A DNA stretch of 64,000 nt from Blasia pusilla (Eukaryota; Marchantiophyta; Marchantiopsida; Blasiales), in NCBI GenBank assembly GCA_050084515.1, contig CM114275.1, positions 12,896,001 through 12,960,000 on the forward strand, given 5' to 3'. A program made the translations under genes and the position numbers. The notes under the pieces are model-generated. The model did not search any database and was not told the DNA's origin. It saw only the letters and a program-made list of their open reading frames with translations. Of the stretch, positions 23,790 through 36,300 are shown one piece after another (the first letter of the stretch is position 1; each line of letters begins with the position of its first letter).

Positions 23790-26200
23790 AACTCTCTTTG
23801 TATCTCACGAGGCTAACAATATTAGCAAAGAGGAATAAAAGAACAGTTCTATGACAAAATGGAGGTAAATTTTCTACTTTCTTTTATAATTAAAAAAATT
23901 CAATGTTACAATGATTGGCTTTTCCATTTAGCAAGGGAGCTTATACTAGTATATACATAGTTGGGCCAATGCATTTTCAAGGTTAGGTTTGGGAGAAAAA
24001 AAAGTTGTATTCATTTGACTTGTCCAATTACAATTTTGATGCCATGTGAATATATATATCACTCCATTGTATACATGATCTAGACAACTCACGAAGATGA
24101 AAATCATACTCAAACATCAAGAAATATATGCACATACATTCAATTAATGCATCTACAACATAAATCTCACATAAGCTCCATTGAAGTCTACAACTCTACA
24201 ACCAAGCCAAACTCAAGGCGGAGGGACTTGGGTTTATACATAGGCGCAAAGACTTGGGCATATTCATGTTCATAGGCTCAATAATAAGGAAATGAGCTCC
24301 AAGCTCTTCTCTCCTATAACTATTCCCTCCTAGGTTATCCCAAGGTCTCCCCATGTGATCTACTTCCATGTTACCAAGCCAACCCTAACCTACTATCTTG
24401 AAACAAAATTCATCTTCCAATATTGGGGAAAAGATAATGAAATCCTTCCTAGTATAGGATTTATGCTAATATGATCCCATATGGAGCAAAATATAGGCAA
24501 TCAAGTCATTGATCTACACACATTGATGTCCAACTCTAAACATAGGTTGTCAAATTCATTATAAATGACGTGACAACAAAAAATTAACTTCTTTGTGTCA
24601 GATTTTTCAAAGAAAAAATAATTCCCAAGCCCAATCCTACCACTTAGAAATGTAGGTGATTGGCTGCGTCCCATACCCTCTCTTCTACAACCATGTCTCC
24701 GCCTTACCAAATTTTCTTATGTGTAGGGGTAGAAAGGTGTAATGCGTTGACATATTCTCGTAAGTTATTGTTTAGGAAAGGCTTATCCATTTTAGTGGAA
24801 TCATGCATCATTGTGGATGGATAAATATTTTCTTAAAACTTATTTGCTAATTGAAGATATTGCTCTTGAGCCAAGCTTTGTGTGGAAGGAACCATGGCAC
24901 ATGGGTTCTTCATTTTAGAGGCTATATTCTATATTGTGGAGAACATAGAATATAGCTAAAATAGGATCATAAAATATCCATGTAAGCTTAGATGTAATGT
25001 CATCCTATTTGCATGACTACATAACTAAGGGCTTTAATAGGAATCGAGAATTGAATCCCATATGTACTCATCACCCTCTCTAAGTAAATTCTCTTAAAAG
25101 AAATCTTGTCATGACAAATATTTTCCCATTCCTAAATGACATGTGTCAAGCAAGGAGATATTCGACAAATAAAAAATACGTCCTGTTTACTAGCATACAT
25201 GGGTTTTGATTAAGGTGTTAATCTGCCCATAAATTTTCCATTCTGTGGTCGAATTTCTTTTCTTTGGTTTTTATACCGCAATTATGCATAAGGGACCCCA
25301 CTATTCATACGAATCTTTTAAATACGTAGATTACTCTTTTGTATATTTTTTTAAAACTATATTAAAATCTAAAGTTACATAATAAAAAATTCTCCAAAAC
25401 TGTCAATGGTTGACACATGTATTTTAAGACATACTAGTGTGAGTTCATGCGATGCAAGGGTTTATATTTCATCCCTTAATTAAACGGAACGATTCTCAAC
25501 TGCCATTTTAAATTGATTTCAAACGATCTTATTGATTTAAAAGGAGAATAATCCCATTGGTTCATAAAAAGAATAATCCCATTGAATGTGAAGAGGAGAA
25601 AAGACACTCTCCAATAATAATATGGATGACAAATAACTTGGATTATCGATTTACCTTTAAGTTGCTTTTAGATAAAATAAGTTTATTTTTATGCATTACA
25701 CTTCAATGAGAAATCGCTTACATTGAATTTTTTTTAAGCGCGTATTTTTCTAAGCGGGTTTCCAACATGGACCACTACGACAAGAGAGTCCCTAAATCAC
25801 AAGAGAACAATTTAGACAAGGAAATGGATTTCGGCAAGCGCCTTAAAACAAGGAAAACCCTTTGTTGCTGACATCGATGATTTGGGAGGGGGTTATTTCT
25901 TGACAACTTCCCGAAGTGTCCTCTCCGACACGTGACCTTCTTCCGCTTTCACTAGATGAGGGTGCAGCATTCTCAAGATGAGGGAATTACGAAGTTGTAC
26001 TCGTAATCGACAAAGAATGTCGATTGTTGTCTACCACACATTTTGCATAGAAATCTCAAACACAAAATTGAGAGGAGTTTTGGTGTATGTCCACCACCTA
26101 TTTTGTAGGATTATTTTTGTATTATTATTTTCAACATCAAAATCCGTACGGTCTCAAAGTGTAAGGATGTGTGCTCTTCCCGAGTTTGATGGAGGGGGTC
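23790..26200. other. AT-rich stretch with no recognised gene
   Basis: Contains short ORFs and small local duplications (for example AGAATAATCCCATTG twice near 25,543 and 25,571). No domain recognised. Confidence 0.45.
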
Positions 26201-26221
26201 ATGTTCTCTTCTTGATGAGCT

Positions 26222-28608
26222 GTGTCCATGCCTCAACCCGCATTGGCCCCTCGCGTAGGGGCCCGTGGGTTGTCTAGTTGGGATACAAAATGCCCTTGTT
26301 GTCCCGAATTCTTCACTCGTTCAGGAATTCGAAACCACTTAGCGGCTAAACATCTTGAATTTGATAGATTTGGATGGGTGGTTCCTCCAGTCGATCATGG
26401 ATGCTCACCGGTGCTTCATGCATCATCGCCCCCCTGAGGCATGGGAGTGGTTGAGGTCCCACCTTGCCAGCATCATAGGTCTCTTTGAGACCCGTTTTAT
26501 CTGCCCGAGGTTGTTTCATAGGATCCCCCATGCCATTCGGGATGAGCTTCGCTAGACTTTCCTCCTTCCCCTATCTAGGATCGCACTTGATCCTATGGAT
26601 GAGCTCTCGTGGTATCTACTACTCCTCCTTCCAAGTTGGTGTCTTCGCTATACCTGAGGAGGGAGGCTGGCCATAGAGAGGTTATGGCCCGATTGCGGCG
26701 CTTCCAAGGAGGCGATTGGGAGTCTCTGCAGAGCGATTTTATGGCAGATGCTAGAGGTAGCACTTCACTTGGTTTCCCAGCGGACAATCTTGTAGTAGCC
26801 AGATTGCGATGATGTAGGAGCGGCTCGTGTGCTCCGCCCTATGGATATGGCTTCTCCTTCCGCTGTTACCATCGACGCCCTCAAGAAGCTACATCCTTGT
26901 CCAGCGGTTGACATCCCAGCATTTGTATGTGACTTCCATCTTGACACGACCTTATGCCTAGACCCGTCCCTCTTTGCACGGGCACTCATGCGTTCCCCAG
27001 GTTAGCAGCTGGAGGGTTGTCCGGTATGATGTACGAACACGTTCTTGATTGCTTTCCCCCCGAGGACTCTGCTTGCGGCTTTTCCGAGTTGCTTCAGGTT
27101 GCCTCTCACCTAGCTTAGGGGAGAGTGCCAACAACAGTAGCCCAGGTATTGGGGGGCGGGGCAACTTTTGGCGTTGTTGAAGGAGGGTGGAGGGATCCGT
27201 CCGATCACCATATGGGAGCTGCTCTTGCGGTTGGTGAGTCGCACTATCGCTTTGCAATTCCGTGAGGCTTTCCAATCACATTTGAGTCCGCACCAGTTTG
27301 GAGTCGCATCGCCAGCCGGCTGTGAGGTGGTAGCCTTAGGTTTGAGGGCTTGTTTAGATATACATCCTGAGTGGATGGTTCTCCAAGTTGATGTGGAGAA
27401 CGCCTTTAACTCAATGTCTTGAGAAGCTATCTTCACGGAGCTGAGAGACGTAGGGGGTCCTATAGCGAGTCTGATTCCCTTCCTGCATGCTTTTTATAGG
27501 GCCCCATCGTCCCTCTATTTTAACCACCATAGGTTCAAGGAGGAGGTCACGGTCTTGGAGTCTACTATTGGGACGCGTCAGGGTGATCTCTTGGGTGGTG
27601 CATTGTTTGCTTTGGCTTATTATCGAGCAGTTCTTTCTACGATGGAGGCTTTCCCGGGTTGCATTTTCCCTTAGTTGGCAGATGATACTCACATTGTTGG
27701 CCCTGGAGACCTGGTCGTTCCTGCATTTTGGCACTTTTCAGCACAATTGGCACTTGTCGGCCTCGCGGTGAAGGTGGGAAAGTGCAAGGCTTGGTCTTCA
27801 TTAGGCTTGTCAGCGGATATTCATTTCCCCGACGGTTTTTTGATACGTGTTGGAGGGCTTCGCGTCTTGGGAGTCCCACTCGGGAGCCATGACTTTGTAT
27901 CAAGTTTTGTCGCAGTGGCTCTTACCGAGGATCTTCTCCACGTCGACGATCTCACGAGGATTGGTGACCCTCAAGTAGCTTATGGAATCCTCTCGTCATG
28001 TTTTGCTCGTAGACGTGGTTATCTATGTAGAACCCTAGCCATATTGCTTCCTTGTATGGATCTTTCGATAGAAAGATCATGCAGTCATTTGGGGATCTTC
28101 TAGGACCCGGCTCATTAGAGTGCCCCGCGAGGGAGTTAGCTGGTAGACAGGCTTCTTGGCCGATTGCCTTTGGTGGAGTAGGTGTCATAACAGCTGAGTT
28201 AGTGGCGTCTTCAACTTTTTTAGGGAGTTGGGCCACTGTAGCACCCCTCCTTTGCTCCCGATTTTTGGTTAGGGATAGAACGCTACTTTTACAATACGTT
28301 TTCCAGGTTGAGGATGGTCTTTCTTCACTCACAACTTGTAGAGCCTCCCTTCTTGTTGAGGCTAGAGCAGTTCTTTCCGCTTTCTCTTCCCTAGTTACCT
28401 CCAGACAGTCTGGGCTCCAATCTTCTTTGATGGAAGCCCACTTTGATGCATTTTTTAGAGCTACTATGTCGGACGGGAATATCCCCATGGAGGTTCGGGC
28501 CCGTATTCACTCTTGCTCCGGAAAGGGGGCAAGCTCATGGGTGGGGGCTCGTCCCCTCATCACGGCTTTCCGCATCACACCACTTACCTACACTACAGCG
28601 ATGCGGTT
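26222..28608 (+). pseudogene. Non-LTR (LINE) polyprotein with zinc finger and reverse transcriptase (fragment 3)
   Basis: Opens MPQPALAPRV and soon gives CPCCPEFFTRSGIRNHLAAKH, a C-x2-C-x11-H-x4-H finger as at the N-terminus of endonuclease-type LINEs. After frame changes come ARLRRFQGGDWESLQ (26,690), SGMMYEHVLDCFPPEDSA (27,030), LKEGGGIRPITIWELLLRL (27,178), HQFGVASPAGCE (27,292), WMVLQVDVENAFNSMS (27,372), TIGTRQGDLLGG (27,567) and LADDTHIVGP (27,675), the RT palm motif with two Asp. Open frames then run to the stretch near 28,580. At least four frame changes and several stops make it a pseudogene. The knuckle and endonuclease expected next are absent; gypsy integrase begins at about 28,609. 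Confidence 0.8.
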
Positions 28609-29390
28609 ATGGGTGGAGTTTAGACTTCGCAGGACCTTTGCCATTGACGGGGCATCATCACAAGTACGTGTTGGTCATGGTGGAGCATTTATCCAAGTGG
28701 ATAGAGTTGGTGGCACTATCAGACAAGGCGAGCAAGGGAACATCTTATGCATTTCTAGATCATGTGCTTAGTCACTTTGGTGCACCGGCGGAGGTGTTGA
28801 CTGACCAGGTATCAAGTTCACGGAAGAGTTTTAGGCCTTGTGTGATCAGGCGTTGATAGATCACCGCACCACGTCCAAAGATCATCCTAAGGCAGATGGG
28901 TTGGGGGAGAGAGTAACACAGACGGTGAAGAGAGGATTGCGCAAGTATGGCTTGCAGCGGGGATAGTTGAGGGAGTGGGACCTACAATTGCCATGGTTAG
29001 CTATTGATTATCGCTTTAGTCAGCAAGCATCCTTGGCGTCATTTTCATCATAATTTTTGCTCTTTAGGAGAGAGCCAAATTTACGTACGGCTATTTGACG
29101 TAACATGAAGGAGATGTTAGATCTTGATGATCCTGATGTGTGGGTACAAGTGTGTTCTCAGAGGGCGGAGATTTTTTTGTAGAGTTATGCCTATGGCCTT
29201 TGAGAACTTAGCTATTGCTCAGCATAGAGATACATTGAGGTACGCGACCATTTGTGGAGGAGGTTATCATCTCGGGATTACGAGGTTTCATCCTGGAGAT
29301 TACGTGTATTTACAGCAGGCAGCAGCCACGACGCTAGATGTCACTGCAGGGCGCACGATCCTATATGTGTGCGAGGTATTATCGACATGA
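28609..29390 (+). pseudogene. Gypsy integrase remnant (copy B)
   Basis: Reads WSLDFAGPLPLTGHHHKYV and VMVEHLSKWIELVALSDKAS, then FGAPAEVLTDQ, which gives the first and second Asp of the DDE core. A one-base frame change follows. KADGLGERVTQTVKRGL (about 28,890) supplies the Glu. MAFENLAIAQHRDTLRYAT and FHPGDYVYLQ (29,190-29,310) match the C-terminal integrase region. Copy A at 12,856-13,400 has the same wording. No gypsy RT or gag precedes it; a LINE RT does. Confidence 0.8.
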
Positions 29391-29396
29391 GTCCTC

Positions 29397-29740
29397 ATGT
29401 TGGAGGGACATGATGATATGGTTTGGAAGGATCAAGTGCGCAATTTTGTGCCATGTCATCTTCCGAACGTGGACGGGACAGTGGATCCGAGCTTGGCAGT
29501 GGTACGTGCAGGCTTGAGGTGTATGTTGTGTGGATCTGCAAGGGGTGCAGCCACCTTGATGGTATGTGATGGTTGTTCTCGAGGATGGCATATGTCATGT
29601 TTGACCCCCCCTCTCTTGATGTAGTTCCCACGGGACGATGGATGGGTCCGAGATGTGTATAGGGTAGTAGGTCATGTCAGGGAGATGTGATATTTTCTAT
29701 CTGGAATTAGGAGGATCCAACTGCCAGCTAGGGGGGACGA
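29397..29740 (+). pseudogene. Integrase tail with PHD finger (copy B) and polypurine tract
   Basis: An open frame (29,397-29,624) has VRNFVPCHLPNVDGTVDP, then CMLCGSARG, MVCDGCSRGWHMSCLTPP. A one-base frame change leads to VPTGRWMGPRC. Relative to the PHD pattern only the seventh ligand is lost (Gly for Cys); copy A keeps that Cys and lost the first. A purine-rich CTAGGGGGGACGA near 29,730 matches the tract before the 3' LTR of copy A. Known function of PHD fingers is reading histone-tail marks; use in integration targeting is inferred. Confidence 0.7.
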
Positions 29741-29776
29741 TTGTGTGATCTCCATGTATATGTATGAATTGATTTC

Positions 29777-29877
29777 TCAACATGTGTGGATCTACCCGTG
29801 TATGAGGAAGATCTATGTTCTATGGTGTGGATGTGACCAGTGATGTATGTTGTAGATCGATGTGTATGCGCACAACA
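29777..29877 (+). repeat. About 100-bp direct repeat, left copy
   Basis: Starts TGTGTGGATCTACCCGTGT and ends near GTGTATGCGCACAACA. The same sequence lies at 30,356-30,463, flanking the second copy of the small element. Start TGTG and end ACA resemble short LTR borders, but no primer-binding site is evident. Confidence 0.65.
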
Positions 29878-29888
29878 GCTGTCATATC

Positions 29889-30357
29889 TGAGTAGCCGAT
29901 AGGCGGAGATCTATCGTGGATAGGGCATAGAAGCCAACGGAATGTCTTGAGTGTAACTTTGTCTTGCAATGTCGGATGAGGTTAAGGATAGGTTCGTTGT
30001 GTCAGGAACGTCGTTTGTGACAACTTTCTTGTTGAGGTCTTTCAGAGCCGGGTGACTTGTTGAGCAAGTCATCCGCCCGTGGTAATCTATACGCGTAGGT
30101 TATCAGGAGGATAGCTATTTTTAGGGAAAGAGCCTTTTGGCTCTTCCCAACCCTATATAATGGAGGAAGATGGCTTTCCCAAGCCATCTTTCTCATGTTG
30201 GGCCGTTGGAGCACCTCTCTTGTATGTGTGTGAGATAGGACTAGGGTGCTAGCGTCCAGATTCCTTGATAGCGCAGGGTGGACGAGGCTCGATATGCCGA
30301 TGTAGATTGAGGAGTGGAGTTTTAGGCCGGGTGTGCCATTTTTACTACTCTTTATAT
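29889..30357 (-). mobile_element. Small non-coding element, copy 2 (inverse)
   Basis: Reverse complement of roughly 21,862-22,337, with the same features in order: CTGAGTAGCCGATAGG, ACGTCGTTTGTGACAACTTTC, GTGACTTGTTGAGCAAGTCA, ATAGCTATTTTTAGGG, AAGATGGCTTTCCCAAGCC and GGCCGGGTGTGCCATTTTTA. It lacks the outer inverted arm seen at 21,773. A direct repeat of about 100 bp flanks it, so it may be the inside of a miniature LTR element. Confidence 0.65.
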
Positions 30358-30465
30358 TTGTTGTGTGATCTACCCGTGTGTGGGGAAGATCGGTGTTGTG
30401 TGGTGTGGATGTGACTAGTGATGTATGTTGTATAGCGATGTGTATGCGCACGACACAGATATAAG
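30356..30465 (+). repeat. About 100-bp direct repeat, right copy
   Basis: TGTGTGATCTACCCGTGTGT to GTGTATGCGCACGACA, matching 29,777-29,877 with a few differences. The terminal block AGCGATGTGTATGCGCACGA also ends both arms of the foldback at 46-47 kb. Confidence 0.65.
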
Positions 30466-30709
30466 TGCAAAAACATGAACATGTCCATGGACACAAATTT
30501 TATCCTCGTGTAACTTTGTGAAGATCCGCTGCTTCCAATCAAAAATTGAAATGCTAAAGAAAATCCATTTCTTGAAGGAAGATGATGAGCACACTCCATG
30601 AGAAATTAGTCAAATCTCTCCTTCATAGAGGGATGAATCAATGTCCTTCATGAAGTCGGATGTAAAGATGAGTCTTCTTTGCCACAATCCTCCATTGTCG
30701 TTATCTTTG

Positions 30710-31290
30710 AGGTTGCACATGGACAAAGTCTTTGTTTGTGGACTTATATCTAGATGGACATGCTTGCGCAGGTCGGGATTCTTGTAGCCCGCAACGTAGT
30801 TATTCTAAATAATGCCAGTAAAATAATGGCCTAATTTAAGCAAATTATTAGCATTTGATACTAAAAATCTTTTGACCCGGTTTGTTTTTGGCGAATAGGT
30901 TAAAGTAAAGTTTTCTTTTGTTAGGATAGTTTCCTTTGAGTCTCTACACCTAATGTTTTTGTAAAACAATGGCTCAAGATTACCTAATGTAGCGACCTGT
31001 CAACCGTTCTTGCCAACCATTTTGTAGTCGGCCATGAGTCTATGCCTTGCTCGCAAAGGCCCGCATCGAGCTCTTGCGTGGCTCGCACTAAGCTTGTCTG
31101 GCCGACACCGGCTTGTAGTAGATCCAAGCAAGGCTTGTGGCAGGATCAGGGCCTACGGACTAGTACAGAGAGCATGTCGTGAGCCAAAGCGCGCCTTCAA
31201 ACTCCTCTCATGTTAGCATATGGTATTTTCAAGATTGTATGTGGACAAAGTCTCTGTCCGTGGACTTATATCTGTTTTATGGAAGGAATT
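30710..31290 (+). repeat. GC-rich dispersed repeat, fragments 4 and 5
   Basis: Two copies of the start motif lie near 30,735 (TTTGTGGACTTATATCT) and 31,257 (CCGTGGACTTATATCTG), with a GCCCGC-rich stretch between (31,020-31,200). Both look truncated. Confidence 0.5.
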
Positions 31291-31299
31291 GTCCATGTG

Positions 31300-33190
31300 A
31301 GGCCCACCTCTTTCCTTTTCTCATCCTCCCCACTCATATGTGCATTTTGCAGGTTCCTTAGTTGGTTTTTCCCCCATCTCCATTCCCTCCCCCTTGCTAC
31401 CCCATCTTCCCTCGTCCTTCCTTCCACCACGAATAAAACATGTGGGTCCCATCTTTTGCAATCCATGTCGGACTTGTCAGATTTTTTCCAACCATAGGCA
31501 TGAGATTTTTTTAACCACTCACATATTAACATGTGTCGATTCTTAAATAAATAAAATTAAAAATCAATTTAGAATTCTTAAAGGAATGGATAAAAGGGAA
31601 GGCTAGCAATACCTACAAGTTTCTCTACTCTTAATGTATATTATTGAAAGAAGACTGGTTTTGGCAATTAACTAAGGGCTAAACGAGAGGAACCTGTTTC
31701 ACATGTGCATCCCATGGACCTCTAGTATCTAATAGGGCCACTCATTGCCGGAGTTGGGAGGCCCCCGGGAGTCGTGGCAACGACCAATGCCCGTTTGAAG
31801 AAACGGGTACCTACACACGGTTCCCGTTTCTGGGAACGACAATTTTTAGGGACGTCCGAAAGAAATTTTTGTCCTCTTTCGGACGATACCAATTTTTAAA
31901 TTATTGTTTATAAAAAATTATTATTATTATTCAATAAAATCCATTCGTGTGTACTACACGGGAAATTCCTCCCTCCCGTCCCCGTATTTGTTCCCCGTGG
32001 GGAGGAAATGAGTGGAAGCTTCCCTAATAGAAGCTCCCTTGGTATCCCGTTTGGATTTAGGACGAATGGTTCTAAACAATCGTACGGCTCAAACCGTCCG
32101 AGGGCTGCTTAGGCCAAACCCTCAACCCCACTACAATCTAAGAACAATGAGGTGCAGAATTCTAGACCAAATAAATCACACAAGGGTTTCCTAAAAGGGG
32201 AAGAAACTCTCTGCTTTTCCAAAGAGATTTTTTATTGTTTTTTTAACTGACCGAACCTACAGTAGGCCTGGAACGACAAAGACCCCGACGAAGGCATTCC
32301 ATTTAAAGTTGAAAAAAAAATAAAAATTCAAGGAAATACACTTTTCATGGCTGGAAATGGTTCCGTACTGCATAGGCTTAGGCTGTTGTAGACTAGAGTA
32401 GGACTTCTTAGATACCTAGTCAGTTATACGAGTGGTATTAAGTTCTGCAAGCTCTTAATTTTGCGAATTCAAATAAGTTCTTCCGAGTTTCAATCAATAA
32501 GAAATTGTTTTCATTTGAGGATGTAATGTTTACATTCGTATAGTAATGGCACCAAATGACTAAGTTTAATACAAAAATAGATTCTTCAGAAAAAAACATT
32601 TTTCAATAATGTAAGTCCATGCCATTTTTTTCCTCATGTAATAGAGAATCGTCCATTCGGAATCCATTAACTCGAACCGGTTTTGAAATATAATAAAAGC
32701 GGGACTCGATTCTTTTGTTTGCCTTCTGGAAAGTGTAGGAGTAGATGCTCATCGATGGGTCGGAAATCATACGAGCGCGGGGAAATTATGATGGCTATGG
32801 GTTTCAATGGAGGATCTAGTTACTAGTAATTGTATCTAGTTTCCTCGCTCGCGTCTTGGCGCTCGGGATACGTCTGTTAGTGCCAACACACGTACTGTAC
32901 CCGTGTCCCAGACAGTCATTACGACCAGAGTGTGTCGTGTGGACAGCTGGCAACCATCTCCGAACGCACGCTTTGGCATGTGGCTAATGACGAGGGAGTG
33001 GTGGTCCTCTTACCTGAGGCATTGGGAGAAAAAGAAAATCAGGTTCCCCCCCCCATCTCCACTTCGATCCTCGCAGATTCAGAATCTCAAGGCAGCCTTG
33101 AAAGCAGCGCGAATGCACATATGGCTTGCTCGTCCAAATAGCATCTGTCTCCGCTGCCTCTCGACCCGCTTAACAAACAAATAAATAAAA
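31300..33190. other. No recognised gene or mobile element
   Basis: Mixed composition with scattered short ORFs. The two overlapping ORFs at 32,903-33,184 have no domain I recognise. Confidence 0.4.
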
Positions 33191-33193
33191 TAC

Positions 33194-33346
33194 ATTTCTT
33201 ACCGGATGGCCGATTTAGCGAAGGAGGGCTACCGGGTACCCACCCATACCCTATTGGCAGTACCCTTGCCTGGGACAAAGGTACTGCCAATAGAGTATGG
33301 GTGGGCATCTCCGTAAAGTTCCTTTCTTAACCATCCGATAAGAAAT
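33194..33346. mobile_element. MITE-like foldback of about 150 bp
   Basis: Outer arms TTTCTTACCGGATGG (33,195) and CCATCCGATAAGAAA (33,331) are near-perfect inverse copies. An inner stem of about 25 bp (CCCACCCATACCC..GGCAGTACC at 33,239-33,262 and its inverse at 33,280-33,305) closes on a short loop. No target duplication is clear. It could also be a precursor-like RNA hairpin. Confidence 0.55.
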
Positions 33347-33349
33347 CGC

Positions 33350-36300
33350 ATCGAATGAGGTGCGTGTGCAGATTTTTTACTACACTAGCTTCGCGTCCGC
33401 CTCGTCGCTAGCATCGCAAGTACATGTGCATGAAACGGCCAGTAGGGTCATCGGGAACCTCCCATTGGTGACGCCGCTGCACGTATAAAATATTCTTCAC
33501 AACTTCCCGAGCGCCATTGGCCGGAAACTGGTAACGTCGGGAATGATGACCTTCGTCGAGTAGTTCTTTCTTTCGACTCGCCCCCGAGGAAAGCACCGGG
33601 GCGGAAAACGATACACGTATGGCCGCTACAATACGGGTGGAATCTACCCGGGCGCCGTTCATTTTCCCCGGGACAATTTCAGCCAGTAATTTTCTTAATA
33701 CATTAAATGTTTTCTAGTGGTGCTTGATAGAATTAAAATAAAGCTTTCGCGGTTAACATTGCTCCGACGCACGGGACTATCCCGAGATTCCGATCTACTG
33801 ACACCATTTGTATGAGCTATGGAGCGTAGAAAATCCGTTTTATTATAAAAGTGTATTTTATTGTCTAACAAGACGAGGAACACCATCCCAAAAGGGAAGG
33901 AGTCAAAAAGGAACTCAAGGAGAGGGCTGGATACGTACAGTTCTTTGTATCGACTTCGGAAAGCAAGCTGAAGGGAACGGAATTACACGAGAGAGGGCAG
34001 TGTTCTCGCTGTCGGCAAGTCGATAGGGAACAGTAGGGGAAGTATATGAGTAGTTTCATTTTATCCCCTCGCTTGCGTAGGAGATTTGTGGGACCGCTCG
34101 AGTCCGAGACCTGTGGTTCTTGGAGTCTTGTTGCTAACAGTATTCCTTTTGTGAGGGGCAATCCGGTAGGCTTTCGAGTGCTTGAGAAACGGGTACCTGT
34201 GCGGATTACTGGGGCAGATCAAAGCGACTTCCGTATAAATATTTACGGTAACTCTTCGTAAATCTATACAGGGTATGCGAGGAGGTATCCAGTTTAGGTT
34301 TACGGATAATTTTAGTAGCCACAGTCGAACACATCATCCTCGTCAATTTCGTATCAATTATTATGAATAGTTTTTAAAAGCAATGAAGTTAAAAGAAAAT
34401 TAGGGAATGGAGGGGCTAATGTCGTTATAAAATAAAAATTTGTTTCCCGTATTATCCGTAAAGGGAGAGACATCTTTTCTTGCTGCCAGGTGCTTACAAA
34501 TCAACAAGACACCCTCCAAGAGATAGAGAGTGTCTGGCGAAGCGGCAGGTTCTAATAGATAAGCTGTCTTAGACCATTATCATGAGCTCGTAAACCTGAA
34601 GAACCCTAGTTTCCTTCGAATCCAGCGATGAAATAAAAAGACAGAAAAAACAAATGCACGAGTGACTTTTCTATATTCCCTAATTTCTCTAGGTCCATGT
34701 GTACACAAAAGTGTAGGGGGTGTACAATTATTCGGAAGTCCCTAAAATAGTGAGGTGTCTGTGCGACACGGCGACACGGACAACCGCAGTATGCGTGTAA
34801 ATACAGATACAAATAGTGTAATGGCCCCAGAGAAGTTGAGAACTCCCTCCCGAGTACACTCATGAGACAGACAAGTGCAATCGGTATGCACGAGCTCGTC
34901 AGGACCGTGAGGTGAAATCAATCCTGTTGGGAAGCGCGAAACGACTTTTGCTCACATACAATTGCGTCCAGGAGCTTGTCGTCAGCGCCCGGCAGCTTGT
35001 CGTCAGGACGTCAATGAGCTCTCTTCCCAATTTCTTAAATTTTCAAGGCGGCTTCGCTTGCAGATGCGCATGCATGCATTACCCCTGTGGGATGGGACCG
35101 GAGATCGAGAGGCGTAGGACTCGAAAGTTCATGAAGAAGTTGAGCATAAGAAAATGCTTTGACTGTCCGTCGAGGGGATCTTCTTAAACACTATTTTTGT
35201 GGCCAGTCTCCCGTTACGATGAATACATTAATTAATTCTCCTCTCGAAATCGTAAAGATGTGTGCGTAAATGAAAAGCTTCCTCCTCCACCGGCATCAAC
35301 AGTGCTCGGCAAGGATTTTTATGCATACCGGTAACTTCCCGAGAGAACTTTCAAGGTAGTTAACAATTTCCCCATTATAGCCGGTTTTTTCTTGGAAATT
35401 TTCCAAAGTTTCAGATTTGAACTGGAAACCGTTCGTTCTGAACCGGCTGCTTTGACAAAGAATGCCGGTTCTTGCCGAGCATTGGGAATCAACGAAGCCG
35501 ATGCGCAGTAAAAATCCATGCTCGAAGGCAAGCGTGCGCGTTTATGTGGAGGTGTAGGTAGCTCTTTGCGGGCGGGTTGTGTACAGATGTCAGTTATGGG
35601 CGGAAAGACCCTTCCTTTGCTCACGCCAACGTCGCCGATAAGTCGACCGCAGTTCTCCGAGCTCGCGAAGAGATAAGGAAAAAAATGCTCGCAAGCCACG
35701 ACTCGGCCGATCCGCCTAATATTTAAAGCTAAAGAGAAAGTACGGACGTATAGAAACCAATCATGGAAGTTACTTTTCCCCGGTCGAGAGGTCCCGACCC
35801 GTTTTGTTCCCGGGCCGGCCACGTGGCCGCCGGTCCCGGCCGCCCCGCGAGCAGGCGTCACGGTTAATAAGCCGGGACCGGCAACGCCAGTCCCCTTTCC
35901 AGATCGATCGTCGAAGGGATCCGCCTCGCCTGAGGAACCTTTTCCTAGACCAATCGGGTAATCTACGTCTGGGCCCGTGCCGCGCATCTGCCCTCAGGCG
36001 TTGGTAGAGATTTTAAGCTCGGAAAGTAGATCGTCCTGCGGGGATCACAGAGCTCCAGACATGCTAACCAGTTGACGAAACCCATGGATAGCCGGTAGTT
36101 TGCTGACCTACCTGCCCAGCTAGCTAGGCTACGGATTAAACATCGACCTAGCTGCAGGTAAGTAAGTAAGTAAGTACGTATTTGTGGAGCCCCCCGATAG
36201 AATAGCAACAGGGAGGGCTGCGAGACCCGCCAGGCGTAGGGGCAGCACTGTACCATGCGATTCAGAGGTGCGCGAGAGCTATCTAGACTCCAAGAGTTAC

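Noticed and set aside
29777-30465. Retrozyme (hammerhead-bearing terminal repeats)
   Set aside because: I found no CTGATGA core with a paired GAAA in the repeats, and no tRNA primer-binding site.
35319-35987. 222-codon minus-strand ORF upstream of the MYB gene
   Set aside because: No domain or conserved spacing. Its length is possible by chance at this GC content. Kept only as a note.
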